Below, in pieces: positions 14,147 to 25,449 of a stretch of 64,000 nucleotides of DNA. This DNA is from Anadara kagoshimensis. Lineage: Eukaryota; Mollusca; Bivalvia; Arcoida; Arcidae. Below the pieces are notes generated by a model. It made no database searches and had not been told where the DNA came from. It saw only the letters and a program-made list of their open reading frames with translations. Numbering within the stretch: position 1 is the first letter of the stretch; each line of letters opens with the position of its first letter. Position numbers and translations under genes: made by a program. The stretch covers positions 33,372,997 to 33,436,996 of the forward strand of contig CM037871.1 of NCBI GenBank assembly GCA_021292105.1. The letters run 5' to 3'.

Positions 14147-14192
<46 letters not shown>
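14147..14192. repeat. Poly-A run of about 46 bases
   Basis: A nearly pure A run, possibly the tail of an old retroposed element. No coding remnant is recognisable just upstream. Confidence 0.9.
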
Positions 14193-14193
<1 letters not shown>

Positions 14194-14548
14194 GGAAAAA
14201 AGAGACACTTTAGATTAAAATGAACCGATTACATTCTTTCATGTTTCCTTATTTGGTGAAAACCTTGAATACGTTGATGACATTAAAATCAAGAAACATT
14301 CTGATTTGGAGCTTTAAATTGAAGGAAGATAATGAAAAAAAACCTTCTGATTACTTCTTATCAAGAAAATCATATAAAACCATGAATTCATTTTAACGTT
14401 TCAAAATGACGTATCATTTTTCAAAGTTGAAAAAATGACCGGTATCATTTTTCAGCGTTGAAATATGGTAGGTGTCCTTTTTCATTGTTGAAAATTGGCC
14501 GGTATCATTTTTAGGAAAGCATTATAGAAACCTATTGAAATAATGGTC

Positions 14549-14666
14549 ACTATTGAAATATTACTTCAGTTGTGGAAAAAATTACTTCAATAGTGGTTGC
14601 AGATTCAGTTCAGTTATGGTTACTATTGAAATAACGTCAACTCTATTGAAGTAATATTTCAATAGT
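14549..14666. repeat. Perfect 20-bp inverted repeat
   Basis: 'actattgaaatattacttca' at 14549-14568 is the exact reverse complement of 14647-14666, with 78 bp between. More 'ctattgaaat' copies lie around it (14531, 14622, 14702). It is probably the core of a worn MITE. Confidence 0.75.
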
Positions 14667-14814
14667 CAACGCGGCATGCGATATCGCCGTTTTGGTTAGA
14701 CAACTATTGAAATTTTCATTCAAATACAGCCGATGTTGATATAGTAGCCTTTAATTGTTCAGTTTCATTGCAACAATAGGTAAATCCTGATTATAGTCTT
14801 GTCAATTTTTATGT

Positions 14815-15270
14815 CCCCGCCATTGAAAATGGCGCGCGGGGGGTATATTGTTACCCATGTCCGTCTTGTCAGTCGCGTCCGTCACGTCTGTCGCGTCCGT
14901 TGAGTCCGGATTTTGTTTCCATACTCTAACATTTGAAAGGATAAATAGATTTCATTAATGTTTTTGTATGCAGTTACATTTTATAAATATCTAGGTCAAG
15001 TTCGATACTTAAGAAAATCCATTGATTTTTATCGGAGTTGTGGCCCTTGTCCTTTTTAAAAAATGCAATTTCTAGATTTACGCACATTAACTTTGGAAAG
15101 AAAGAATGTATTTCAATTATGTTTGGTGTGCCGTTATGTCATATGAATTTCTAAGTCGACAAAATCCGTTGAATTTTAGAGGAGTTGCGGCTCTTGAGCA
15201 CTTAGCAATTTATGCAATTTCCAGGTTCATATACAATTGCTTTTGAAGGGATGGATTTCAATAATTATCT
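14815..15270. repeat. Dispersed bivalve-type repeat with GTCCGTC head
   Basis: 'ccccgccattgaaaatggcg' followed by 'gttacccatgtccgtc' is a variant of the unit heads of the 1-10 kb array. It continues with three weak repeats of about 130 bp, each with a motif like 'ggagttgtggcccttg' or 'atgcaatttctagattta'. No gene. Confidence 0.6.
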
Positions 15271-15742
15271 AGAGCATGGAAAGTGTGAGACAAAGCAATG
15301 ATGCATTTAGTGTCGTTGTTGTCATAATCAATAAATTATTATTTACGTAAACATATTTTGTATTTACCTGCCTGATGAATTGATGAAAGAAATGCAAAAT
15401 AATAGACGCACACGTATTGCTTTCTTTTTTAAAGCAAGCAACTTGTTTTGTTTTTTCCTGCATACAATGTCTTATTAAGGAATGTCTTTTCATCTTTGAC
15501 TTTTGCGATGATACAGTACTAAATATGTTTCGGATAAGTATTTTGGTCGTTAAAAATTCTTTAGTCTAAAATCATTGTAAATTAAAGATTTTCCTTTTTT
15601 ATGTATAGAAAAATATTACATTAAAAAATGCATTTTAGATTTAAGCAATTTTATGGAATCGGGCCTTGCTATGCATCTTATCGTTCAACTCCGCGTTCTG
15701 TTCCGTTTTCCGTTTTATGTTTTCTAAACTGCCGTAAGAAAA

Positions 15743-16067
15743 ATGGCTACCTCTTCTCGTTCTTGCTCTGATGAATTCAAGAGTATTTTCAAGTCAGATG
15801 CAAAAGAAAGCATCCGAGAGTGTCTAATGTTTGACCCAGTTGACCGTCACTTGTTCCTCCCACTAGTTATAAGTAACTGTAACGGTACTGGACCGTGGCC
15901 ATTCAGTGATGCGACTATTGAATACACCATAAACCATGAAACGGCATTTCCTACCTTGTTTTGTTACATGGGTGTTTTCATGGAAATTGCAGAAGCAACA
16001 TTCGATTTTGAAGGACGGAAGAAAGAAGCAATACAGTGCTTGCTAGACTCTGCCATGTGTAAGGAAG
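15743..16067 (+). CDS. Exon 1 of the uncharacterised three-exon gene
   Basis: 325 nt, 108 codons plus one base. It starts at ATG 15743 and ends AAG GAA G before donor GTACGT. The product is rich in aromatic and acidic residues (ETAFPTLFCYMGVFMEIAEA). The leftover G joins AT of the next exon to give Asp. Confidence 0.65.
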
Positions 16068-17396
16068 GTACGTAAAGAATTAATTCTTAATTAAAGAGAC
16101 AATTGATTTTGTGTCATATTTTGGCGCCTACAGGAAACATTTAAATTGAATTTATTTTTAATCGGCCATAATATAGGAGCTGTTAGAATTATATATTAGG
16201 CGAAAATTATTGTCCGATACTGGAACAGTAATGGATAAAATACCACTACAATTTTCCAGAATTGTACGATGGACAATACTAATGTAACAGGAAACAGGAA
16301 GTAGAAAAAAATGCAGGGATGGAATACAGGACCTCCCGCACTTAGGCGAGTGCTCTACCAGCTGAGCTATCCAGGCTGCAACATTCTTCCCCTGATTTTC
16401 CTGAGTTTCCCACAGTCCCACATGTTGGAAATCTCACATAAGCCCCCCCCCTTTGGATTGACTTTCTCATTGTCAATCACTTCCGAGGGCCACACTGGCC
16501 ACTAAACTAACAAGAAGGAGAAAAAAATACAGGGTTGGATAAGGGACTGAACCTGAGGCCTCCTGCACTATAGGAGCATGCATTATCAACTGAGCTACCC
16601 AGACAGCTATACTAAAATTAACAGAATTGTTTAGGAACAATTCAGAAAAAACCAGTAATGTGAACAAACAATTGTAAAATTGTTGGGTACTTTGTGTCCC
16701 ATAAAATGGTTGTAGTTGTAGCGGGTCACGGTATTTACCGACCTCCTCTACACTCTAATACACGCTAATACAAGCCCGTTTTTTCTCACGATTTAGAGGG
16801 GTTAAAAGATTGATTTTTGGTCACAATGTGTAAAATATGCTATATTTTAAGATTATGAAGTTATTTTTGTAAAAAGGACTTCTTCACTCAACTTAATGAA
16901 GGATACGATAATTGCGCACATACCGCATCAATACACATCCCCTTACACTCCTGCGGTATTTACTACGAGCCCGTTATATCTCCCGTTCTACATAACATAT
17001 AAACTGAATATTTGGTCAGAATGTACCCAATATGTTTTTTTTTTCAATATGTTAACTTGTTTCATGAGTAATTATTGAAATTATGGATTTATAGCCATTT
17101 CAATTCTTGTCATTCGCGATCTTTCGACTACGAGCCTGTAATGGCTTCTCTGTTGTTAATTTTATTTACCACGAGCCGGTTATATCTCCCGTTCTACATA
17201 GCATATTAACTGAATATTTGGTCAGAATGTACACAATATAAGATGCTGTTATTTATTGAATTTTATTAAGAGAAATTTTCCCCCGCATGAATAAATGAAC
17301 ACTCTAAAACTGCGCACATACCGCATCAATAAACAACACTAGATTTACCGTTTCGAAATACAATTCCTCATCAGTAGTGCTTGGACCAAAAAATTA

Positions 17397-17452
<56 letters not shown>

Positions 17453-20400
17453 CAAAGATTAAACAAGGTTTTATTAAACAGCACTAGATTTACCGTTTCG
17501 AAATACAATTCCTCATCAGTAGTGCTTGGACCAAAATTATGAAACCAAAATGTTTGGGAGTATGTGCTCGGGGAACACGTAGTTTATGATTATTAGATGT
17601 TTATGGAATACTAAACAAGTCATAAGACAATAATTAATTGTATTACAATTTTTTTTATTAAAAAAGGACAAAATTAATTTTTGGAATTAAAAAAAAAAGC
17701 GAATTAATTTAAACACATGTACACGGTTTACAGCAAAATCAGCATCGCATTAATTTATTGAAGCATTAAAATTTGTGATTTACAGAATGTTTCAACTGAA
17801 TGCCGGAAATAAATATTTTCATTACATTATATAATTGCTATATTTATGTCACCATGACTCCTTGGAAAATTTGTGTAATTGTAATTGTAATTTAATTGAG
17901 GGTATAGGGAATGTAATTGTAATTTAATTAATTACATTTGAAAGTAATTGACCCCATCCCTGATATGAATACACGAATGTCTATGCACATTCAATTATCT
18001 GACTTGGGGTCTCAGGGAGGGTAGGGGATGGGAAAATTCCTGATGTTGTGGTATGTAGCTCCCAAACCATACCTATCTCCATCTAAAAACCATGTATGTT
18101 TACAATGTACATGAATAATTGAATACACAAATGCCTGTGCACATTCAATTTTTCCCCTGAGGTCTAGTTTTTGGAGGAGGGTGGAAAAGCGCCTGATGTT
18201 GTGGTATGTAGCACCTGTACCATTCATATTTCTACCCATTAACCATATATATTTACAATTTACATGCATACATGAATGTTTTTGCACATTCAATTATTTC
18301 CCTTTGGGTCTTGGTGTTGGGGAGTTGTGGAAAAAAATGTTGTATGTAGCACCTTGACTGTACATTCTTTTCACAATGTACATGGATACATGATTGTTTA
18401 TGCACATTGAATTATTTCTCAGGGTGAGGGTGGGGCTTGGTTCAAAGGTGGTAGGGAAAACACCTGATGCTGTGGTATGTAGCATTAATCCTGTACTCCA
18501 CCCTGTTGCATAGATATTCACACCAACAAACCAGGGCCTTGGTGGCTCAGTGATCAAAAACTGCAGCTTACAGATCACAGCACCCCAATTGTGTAGGTTG
18601 AATCCACTTGGAACAGATCTTTATGCCAGTTTGTGTGTTGAAGGTTGGATATTTTCTTAGTTCTAGAACTAAAGGCCTCAGCATAAGTGAAATAATCTTG
18701 ACTGGGGTTGAAAATGCAGCCATTGCCATCTAGATTTACACTTCTCTGCAATATTGAAAATGCAGTAAATCTCATCTTTACATAGAAGATTTCAGTGAAA
18801 GTCATTTCAAATGAGGTCCAATTTTCAATCTGTTTTTAAGCCATTGCTTATAAGGAACTAGGGCTAGAACGATACACCCCCTTTACGATACCATACCTAT
18901 CACGATACACGACTCACGATACAATTACTTTTGATACCATACGTTACTTTAAATATTTCTGTCTTTGCTTTCAGGATAGCAAGGATTTGGAAATACAGGA
19001 GTAGAACCATGATCTAAAAACTGTTTCAGATTTATCAAAAGAAAATGTCACTGCTTTTTAATAAAAATGCATAAAAAGATTTTGAAAAATGAATTCAGCT
19101 GAATCTGCCATAAAAATTATTACCGAACCTTTATCATCCCCAGTTTGATTTGAGATGTTCATCTAATCAGTCATTATATAATTAATATATCTGTGTTTAT
19201 TTTGTTAAAACTTTTGATTTGAAAAGACTAAATGTGCATCTGAAACTTATGAGTCAATCAGCCGCTGTAGATTCAGTAGGAGATCACTGTAGATTGCTAA
19301 TTCGTTAAGTCTGGTTGATGACGATTTGACAAGTTTGATTTGTTTCCTGACTTACAACTTATTTCTGTAAAACAAATTTTTATACACCGATTTATTTTTA
19401 TCGTCGGCCTTAAAACCAAATTATCTCCAAATTGAAGAGCGGTATGTTGCTGGAGCATTTTTTTTAGCTTGTGTAGCGGGTCAATGTTGGTGTCTGCCAT
19501 CTGTTTTTTTAGTTGACATTAAAAACAAAATCGAACCTGAACCGAATCAAAAATTCCGGAAACGTGATCAATGAACCGAACCAAACAAAAAAATTGTGTT
19601 GAATCATATTTTCGGTGAATCGTTCTAGTCCTATAAGGAACAGTGAATAGAGTCCACCACTCTTGTGGGGAAACTAATAGATGCTATGTTCATCAAAGTA
19701 CATAATCTGAACACAGACACTCATGTTAAGCCAATTTTTTATGGCCACATATTTGTAACGCCTTTGACATTCACTGCACAGATAAGTTGTGAATTAATGT
19801 TCATTTAACACTTGTACTAAATATGTTTACTTTGCTTCAATGCCCCAGCTTCTTATTTTTGCACTGTGGGCAGTCAAAATATTGTTTGTTCGGGTGACTT
19901 ATCTAGCGATTGTGCCTGCTCAATTGCAATGTCTAGTTGAACAGTGTTTTATTTTTTACAGAAAAAGTTTGACTGTGAAAATGGCAAAAGTTAATAAACA
20001 ACGAAAAAAAGTAAAATTGATTGCATATGCTTAAGTAGTAGTTCATAATGACATATTGTTGCAAAAAGGTTTTCATTTCTTAAAGCAATCATCATGTAGA
20101 AATATGAAGATTAATCTATTTGATTAATTAAACATTCATGAGTCAAGATTCTTTCCAACCACTTCCTTTTCTCTCTCTCTCTCTCTCTCTCCTTGTGGTT
20201 TGTCATGCATAAAATTAAGTTACACATTTATTTTTCCAGATAAACATATGAAATGTCTGAGGTCCTTGTTAGCAGAAAAAGCAAGCGAAGCAAAGGTGAA
20301 AACTATTTTAGCACTTCATTATTTCCAACCATTGATGCCTCATAGTTTCTATATTGTTGATAAAGGAAGCCCTACTACATGTGAATTATGTCATGAAAAA

Positions 20401-23400
20401 ATTAATTATGGTGATACATCTTTTGGTAAGTGAAAAAAAGTTTGTAACTTCATAATTCATTGAATACAGGTATTCAATATTTAAATAAAGTTTTTAGTCA
20501 TATATTCCCCCTTATCTATAGATGGGGGTAGGTAGTGGGAGTTTATTATTTGTGTCCTGTCTAGAGGAGTGCAGTGTTTCACCAATATATCTGTAAACAG
20601 GATTACATTTAATTTTTGTTACCGTGGTACACTTTTAAATACTTGTAATTTGTTATTCATAAAATATCAATTAAGAGAAATTGTAGGTCTATAAAACCAT
20701 GATTTTCAATAAAGTTAAATTATTCAGAATTGTACAAATCTGTTAACATGTTTCATTGATTGCATATGCTTACTGTCATCAATATGCAGTTAATTAAAAA
20801 CTTCAAAAGATGTAATTCAATTGATGTCATACATGATGTTTTATGGCATTTATAAAATGTGGCTGAATAATTGCCAACACAAGAGATGTTAATGGATTTA
20901 GTCAGATGAATCAGTTTAATTTTATGCTCAAATATACAGTAAAAGTTCTAAAAATTCAACATTCTAAAATTTCGACCAAGGGTTTTTCTTGCAAAATTCT
21001 TCCTTTTTAAAGCTTTAAAATTTCAACCATGTTCATTTTTGGAATTCAGACAATTTTCTTAAATTTCAACCACCTCTTAAATTTACATTTTTCATTCCAA
21101 GATCGGCAAGAATATGTTTTTAGAATGTTAAAATTTTGTGATATATGCTTGTAAGAACAATCACTAAAGTTTGAATCTTCCGGAAAGTAGCTATGTAGAA
21201 TTAATAAAATAATCGTGAAGAAAGTGTTGTCTTCTTTTAATCGATCAGCTGTTGTGGACAGGTACCCCGATAAGTGGATGGTATATCTATTGCCCTTTAC
21301 ATTTTAAGCAGACCATGCAGGAAAATTATATTTTTAAGATTGGTAAAAACGAAACGAAAATATTATGAAATGGTCCTTTTACTTATTTGACCAATTCACA
21401 TTGTGCTGTCCTCATGATTGGCATACTTACCATTGTTATTGTATTATTTTAAGTAATTTTATGAAAAGATTAACAAGACAATGCATAAAAAATACAAATT
21501 TTCACGTTAGTGCTTACTAGCATTTTACTTACACAATCTGTAAAATAGATCAACCATTGTCTGTAAGCAACAAATATGACGATCGACCGGTTGGCCAATT
21601 TTTCTCTGGATTTTTTTTTTTACCTCATCTATGTACCTGCTGTTTGAAACGACCTCCCCATTCAGAAATAAAGATTTTTAGGCAAAAAATTACGTCTTAG
21701 GCGGGGATATATGGTACAAATTGTCCAAATAGAAAAAATCAAATATCGATCTAAAATTTTGACCACCGTCACGTTTTTTAAAAGTTGAATTTTCTAAAAA
21801 TTTGACGACGCTGAAAATAATTAATTTTTTTTTGGTCGAATTTTTAGAAATTTTACTGTAAGTAAGATTGTGTATTTGAGAGTATTGTGGTATAATGGAC
21901 ATTCCATGTTCTCATCCCACTGACATGTGTTGCAATACAATCCTTGATTGTCTTGTCTGCTTCAGCCACAAATATATTTCAAGTCATTTCAGCACGTTTT
22001 TGCTTGGAAGTGCTCATCTGTTGAAAACCAGGGATCATCATTGTTCACCTGGATAATGATGTGAACTTCTCCCTCAGCCAAGATTAGGGAGAAGTTTTTC
22101 TGCATTGAAACATTCAATGTTTCCAGATGTTTGATTTTAAATCATCATATTAATATATTAGACTTGCATCTTACAAACAGTGTAGTATTAATTCTTTACT
22201 CCAACTAGATGTTCTTGTTTTATTCTATATTGTTGCCATTGTTTTTTTTTCTCCAAGCACTCTTGTTAATCAACCCAGTCACCACTGGTTTCCATCTTCA
22301 AACTTTTTAAAATTTTTATTTTTTATTTTATAGTTATTAATTAATTTATTTATTATTATTTATAAATTTATTTTATTATATTAATTAATTTATGGTTGAG
22401 CAACATTGATATGATTTCAATAAAAATGTGGTAAAAATTGAAGCATATAGAATCTTGTAGAGTTATTCCCCTTGTTCTAAACATACACATGGTCATGGCT
22501 TCCCTTTCAAGAGATGATTTTGCTTATTTTACATCATGCAGTTGGAAAATGCTTTTAATTATGGATTCCTTTGTGACTTGAGAACATTTTAAGAGGGTCT
22601 GATATTTTATTAAATTTTCATATCAAAAAACAAAGTGTATTATTGTTTACATTGACACTTCCTATTTCAATCATTGTACATAAACATTGATAAAGACATT
22701 TTTATTGCATATTTCTGAGGACCTTTGATCATGATTGGGTCTAATTACTTCAATCAACAGATAGATGGATCCCTGTTACGCAGGGGTGACTGTCAGTATG
22801 GCTAATTATCAGATTAACACACCTGGACATACCGGGAGTTATATGCATGTGTGTGTAATATACAGAGGCGCCTCAGGGGTTGAGTAAACTTGTCAAATAT
22901 TAAGGCAACTAGAACTTCGCTTTTAGGCAGTTTAGGGCAAAGTTTTTCTAAAAAGGGCGAAGATATCACCCAACTTCGCCCTTATTTTGATCCCTGGTAC
23001 TGACTCAGTGAGCTAGCATGGTAAAGTTGCCCTGAGTGCGCGCTAGTACAAGACAGACCAATAACACACTCGCACATCTCACGCATACATGAATTGTTCT
23101 TAGATTAATCCTTAGAGATTAATAAACCTGTTCTCATCGCGAATAGCTGAAAAATTGCTGATGCGACGTAAAACAACATTACAACCAACCAACCAACCTT
23201 TCAAATGACATATTTTTCTACAGTATAGCCATATATTACTGTTCATATGATCTCCCTTTGATTATTTATAAATGTTTTCTTCTGTTGAAGCATTTGATAG
23301 TTAATGTGCCTTAAAGGTAATTTTTTCGGAAATGTACACATAAATCACGGGGGCCCAGGTGAGCAATATAGGCCCTTTTGGGCCTCTTGTTTCATAGATT

Positions 23401-24239
23401 GATGTCCCTTTCAATTTTCAATGAAAAATTCTTGTCTGGGATAATTCTAATAAGTATTTGATAGAATTTCATGAACTTCATGGAAAAGTGAAAGATTAGC
23501 ATATCATGGTTTTTTTTTATTTTGTTATTTTTTTTTTTTTACTTTTAGGACATAAACGTGTATGGCATGGTATTGCAGATATTGTTTTGCTTAAAAGTGT
23601 GGTAAAAATTTCCACAGAAGATAATGATGATTCTGAGAATGACTCTGATAGTACAGTCGATCTTTCATGTGCATCACCTCCAAAGCAGAGAAAGACAAGT
23701 GGTAGTGAGAGTGAAGAGGACAGTTTGACAAGCATAGTAGAGGTTAAACTTCAGAAATCAAAGAATAAGAAATCAAAATCACAGGCTTTATCACGTGTAT
23801 TGTGAATGCATTTTGTGAAGCAAAGAGAGATAAAACTTTATTTGACAAATTTATACCATCATTCTTAGCCACAGAGGAATATATAAGAATCATTCTTTAT
23901 AATTGTTCATCAGATATTCTTCTTCTCAGTGAAGAATTACCAATTTGGAAAGAAGCAGAACTGGATACCAGAACTTTGCTACAAGTTTGGCTGTTTCTTA
24001 ATTTTGAGAAGTTTGAAGTTCTTGCACCTGGCTTTATTTATGAAGACATGCCATCATCACAGTTCAAAAATGTTGTCCGTGATGTTTATTCAGTTTACCT
24101 GGAGAAGGTGACTAGGCCTTTGGAGCCACTTGGTACTGTGTCAAAGAAGTCATTTTCATATGCTAAATTGAATATCGAGAAGCACAAAAAGACTCAAACT
24201 TTCTTAACAGATTACTACTCAAAAGTAGACAAACTGTAG
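15743..24239 (+). CDS. Uncharacterised three-exon gene with possible PD-(D/E)XK-like domain; exon 3 frameshifted
   Basis: Exons 15743-16067, 20240-20425 and 23549-24239 join in consistent phase (1 and 1) through donors GTACGT and GTAAGT and acceptors tttttccag and acttttag. They would encode roughly 400 residues. The start ATG at 15743 follows an A-rich context and opens with MATSSRSCSDEF. Exon 2 gives a CELCHEKI motif. Exon 3 gives WHGIADIVLL, then an acidic Ser/Asp/Glu linker, then IVEVKLQKSKNKKSKSQ. An Asp in a hydrophobic strand followed by ExK and a Gln resembles the active-site layout of PD-(D/E)XK nuclease-like folds; this is inference. Similar uncharacterised predicted proteins are, as far as I know, widespread in molluscs. 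Exon 3 changes frame near 23799, consistent with one lost base, so the copy may be a recent pseudogene or hold a sequencing indel. No name can be given. Confidence 0.6.
16310..16378 (-). repeat. tRNA-derived SINE head in intron 1
   Basis: On the minus strand it reads GCCTGGATAGCTCAGCTGGT with AGAGCACTCGCC after it, a clear tRNA D-arm/A-box. The B-box (GGTCCTGTATTCCATCCC) is degenerate. The SINE body probably continues to about 16150. It is a retroposon and not a functional tRNA, because the acceptor ends do not pair. Confidence 0.7.
16530..16608 (-). repeat. Second tRNA-derived SINE head in intron 1
   Basis: On the minus strand it reads GTCTGGGTAGCTCAGTTGAT, then a degenerate B-box (CTCAGGTTCAGTCCC). 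It lies 150 bp from the first head in the same orientation, and an (A)n stretch near 16519 separates the two bodies. Confidence 0.7.
16720..17335. repeat. Degenerate direct repeats ahead of the ribozyme motifs
   Basis: 'gcgcacataccgcatcaata' occurs near 16914 and 17314. 'ggttatatctcccgttctac' with its following 60 bp occurs near 16971 and 17179. A third weaker version starts near 16726. Together they form a worn tandem of about 200-400 bp units. They may belong to the same element as the hammerhead-like motifs that follow. Confidence 0.6.
17335..17384 (-). ncRNA. Hammerhead-ribozyme-like motif, copy 1
   Basis: On the minus strand the order is stem I strand GCACTA, core CTGATGAG, stem II GGAAT/ATTTC with a TGT loop, core GAAAC, a short stem III region GGTAAATC, then stem I partner TAGTGT. 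Both invariant hammerhead boxes (CUGAUGA and GAAA) are intact, and the cleavage position would follow AAATC. Short-stem-III hammerheads are known from Penelope-like elements and metazoan retrozymes. Stem I here includes one G-U pair. Confidence 0.65.
17395..17452. repeat. (ATT)n microsatellite
   Basis: About 19 TTA/ATT units between the two hammerhead-like copies. Confidence 0.95.
17480..17529 (-). ncRNA. Hammerhead-ribozyme-like motif, copy 2
   Basis: Same layout as copy 1. Stem I is fully paired here (AGCACTA with TAGTGCT). The distance between equivalent positions in the two copies is about 145 bp, so a monomer would include the (ATT)n run. Direct duplication with a ribozyme in each copy fits a retrozyme-like tandem or the terminal repeats of a Penelope-like remnant. 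No reverse transcriptase is seen nearby. Confidence 0.68.
17960..18510. repeat. Tandem repeat of about 120-150 bp, four copies
   Basis: 'gcacattcaatt' recurs near 17985, 18138, 18285 and 18402, each followed by a G-rich stretch and 'cctgatgttgtggtatgtag' or a variant. Open minus frames here are by-products of the repeat. Confidence 0.75.
18530..18720 (+). repeat. Old SINE copy
   Basis: It begins with a tRNA-like stretch (cttggtggctcagtgatcaa, then gtgtaggttgaatcc). It ends with a tail seen in other SINE fragments in this window (cataagtgaaataatcttga followed by ctgggg). Confidence 0.5.
18859..19633. mobile_element. Non-autonomous hAT-type element with perfect 8-bp target duplication
   Basis: Termini TAGGGCTAGAACGATACACC and, inverted, TAGGACTAGAACGATTCACC match at 18 of 20 positions. 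The element is flanked by the identical octamer taaggaac (18851-18858 and 19634-19641). An 8-bp target duplication and TAGGG-type ends are hallmarks of the hAT superfamily. The 775-bp interior has no transposase frame. It lies in intron 1 of the 15.7-24.2 kb gene. Confidence 0.9.
20170..20192. repeat. (CT)n microsatellite
   Basis: About 11 CT units, 48 bp before exon 2 of the three-exon gene. It could add to the pyrimidine-rich context upstream of that acceptor. Confidence 0.9.
20240..20425 (+). CDS. Exon 2 of the uncharacterised three-exon gene
   Basis: 186 nt. Acceptor tttttccag before AT, donor G|GTAAGT after TTT. The translation contains KTILALHYFQPLMPHSFYIV and CELCHEKINYGDTSFG. The CxxC pair could bind a metal, but only one pair is visible. 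Confidence 0.65.
20935..21860. mobile_element. 926-bp non-autonomous DNA transposon in intron 2
   Basis: The ends TACAGTAAAAGTTCTAAAAA and, inverted, TACAGTAAAATTTCTAAAAA form a near-perfect terminal inverted repeat that extends 3 bp further. The left flank ends in TA, the usual target of Tc1/mariner- and pogo-like elements. Internal 'aaaatttcgacca' motifs recur in both orientations. No transposase frame remains. The family call is inference. Confidence 0.8.
22200..22998. other. Intron sequence without recognised features
   Basis: AT-rich intron 2 sequence. A T/A-only low-complexity stretch lies at about 22308-22393. Nothing else stands out. Confidence 0.5.
22998..23205 (+). repeat. 5'-truncated SINE with (AACC)n tail
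   Basis: It matches the 3' two-thirds of the SINE at 27024-27403, from 'tactgactcagtgagctagc' through 'gctgaaaaattgctgatgcg' to the tail aaccaaccaacc. It lacks the tRNA head. Confidence 0.85.
23341..23393. repeat. Terminus of a dispersed bivalve-type repeat
   Basis: 'ggcccaggtgagcaatatag' then 'gcccttttgggcctcttgtt'. The same end occurs, diverged, at 28090-28131, 32333-32370, 38865-38885 and 44860-44897. Confidence 0.55.
23549..24239 (+). CDS. Exon 3 (terminal) of the uncharacterised three-exon gene, with frameshift
   Basis: The exon begins GA CAT AAA, which with the phase-1 G of exon 2 gives GHKRVWHGIADIVLL. The first frame stops at 23803 just after SQALSRV. The next frame is open from about 23769 to the stop at 24237-24239 and reads IVNAFCEAKRDKT to TDYYSKVDKL. 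Loss of one base near 23799 explains both. No intron fits into the gap. There is no clear AATAAA within 300 bp of the stop. Confidence 0.6.
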
Positions 24240-25440
24240 TATGAAATGGTTAGGAGTAGTGCAACTTATATGCCATTGGGGGAATGGTGCAAAGATATTG
24301 ACATTTTATAAACTAATTATTTTGATTGATATTTAAGTGTAATAACACATTATTAAGTTATTTTTAGCCTGCCGGGCTATTGTTCTACCCCCAGCATGTG
24401 TCAGCACCAGCATCAGCGTCCATTGTTTAAGATTTTGGTTAAAGTTTTTTGCCTGTTTAATGACCTAAATGTGCTACTATGCTGTTCTTCTGACACCTCT
24501 TGTTTTTTTTTTTTTTTTTTTTTTTTGCTACATTAATACAAGTTAAATTTTTTTTTTTCTTCCAGTAGCTACACAGTATGGTTCTAAAATATCTGTTGAT
24601 TATATAGTTAGCTAATTTTATGCGGTAAACATGGTTTTATTACAAAATGAAATTAAATGTAGAATATATTATGAACTTTTTGAAATTAAATAAGAATTTA
24701 AATAAAATTGCATATGAACTTATATGAAATAAAATCTGAATTTAAAATCAATTATTATGAATTTTATTGAATTAAATATGAATTTAAATTGAATTATATA
24801 TGAATTTTAGTAAAGTTAAATGAAATGAGATATACATTGTAAAGATAAAATATGAATTTAAAAAATTAAATGTGAATTTTAATAATATTAACTAAATATT
24901 TTTTTAAAAGTTTTTATTAACTATGGATTACAAAATAAAAAAAGGAAGATGAATTTTAATTTAATAAGAATTGAAAAAAAAATTATGATTTCAAAATAAT
25001 TAAAAAAATTAGGAAAGTTTAATGAAATTAGATATAAATATGAAATACGGATTTAAAAAATTAAATGCGAATTTTATTAAATTGAGTTTCAAATTTTTCA
25101 AAATTGAAATTTTCAATTAAATATGGATTCCAAAATGAAAAGGAATATGAATTTTTAATTAAATAAAAATTTTAATGAAATTAAATATTTAATAAGGTAT
25201 GCTTTCAAAATAATTAAATATGAATTTATACAAAATAAGTTATTTTGCATTAAATATGAATTTAAGGTATATGAACTAAATCATCAAAAAGAGAAACAAT
25301 TCAAATAAATAAATAAATTTCAGATAAACAATGCACTTTTTAAGAGAAATTCATAAAATTTCTTGTCTTAAGATTCCGTGCCTTAATTAGCATTTATTTT
25401 TATAATTATACCATGACAAATGAAGTTAAGGGGTACATAG
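24240..25440. other. AT-rich low-complexity stretch after the three-exon gene
   Basis: A poly-T run lies at 24503-24526. From about 24640 to 25300 the sequence is a loose repetition of 'attaaatatgaatttaaa'-like phrases without fixed period. No gene. Confidence 0.6.
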
Positions 25441-25449
25441 GTTTTAGCC

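Noticed and set aside
19840..20034. Possible extra exon ending KMAKVNKQRKKVKLIAYA
   Set aside because: Exons 1 and 2 of the three-exon gene already join in phase without it, and no donor follows in frame.
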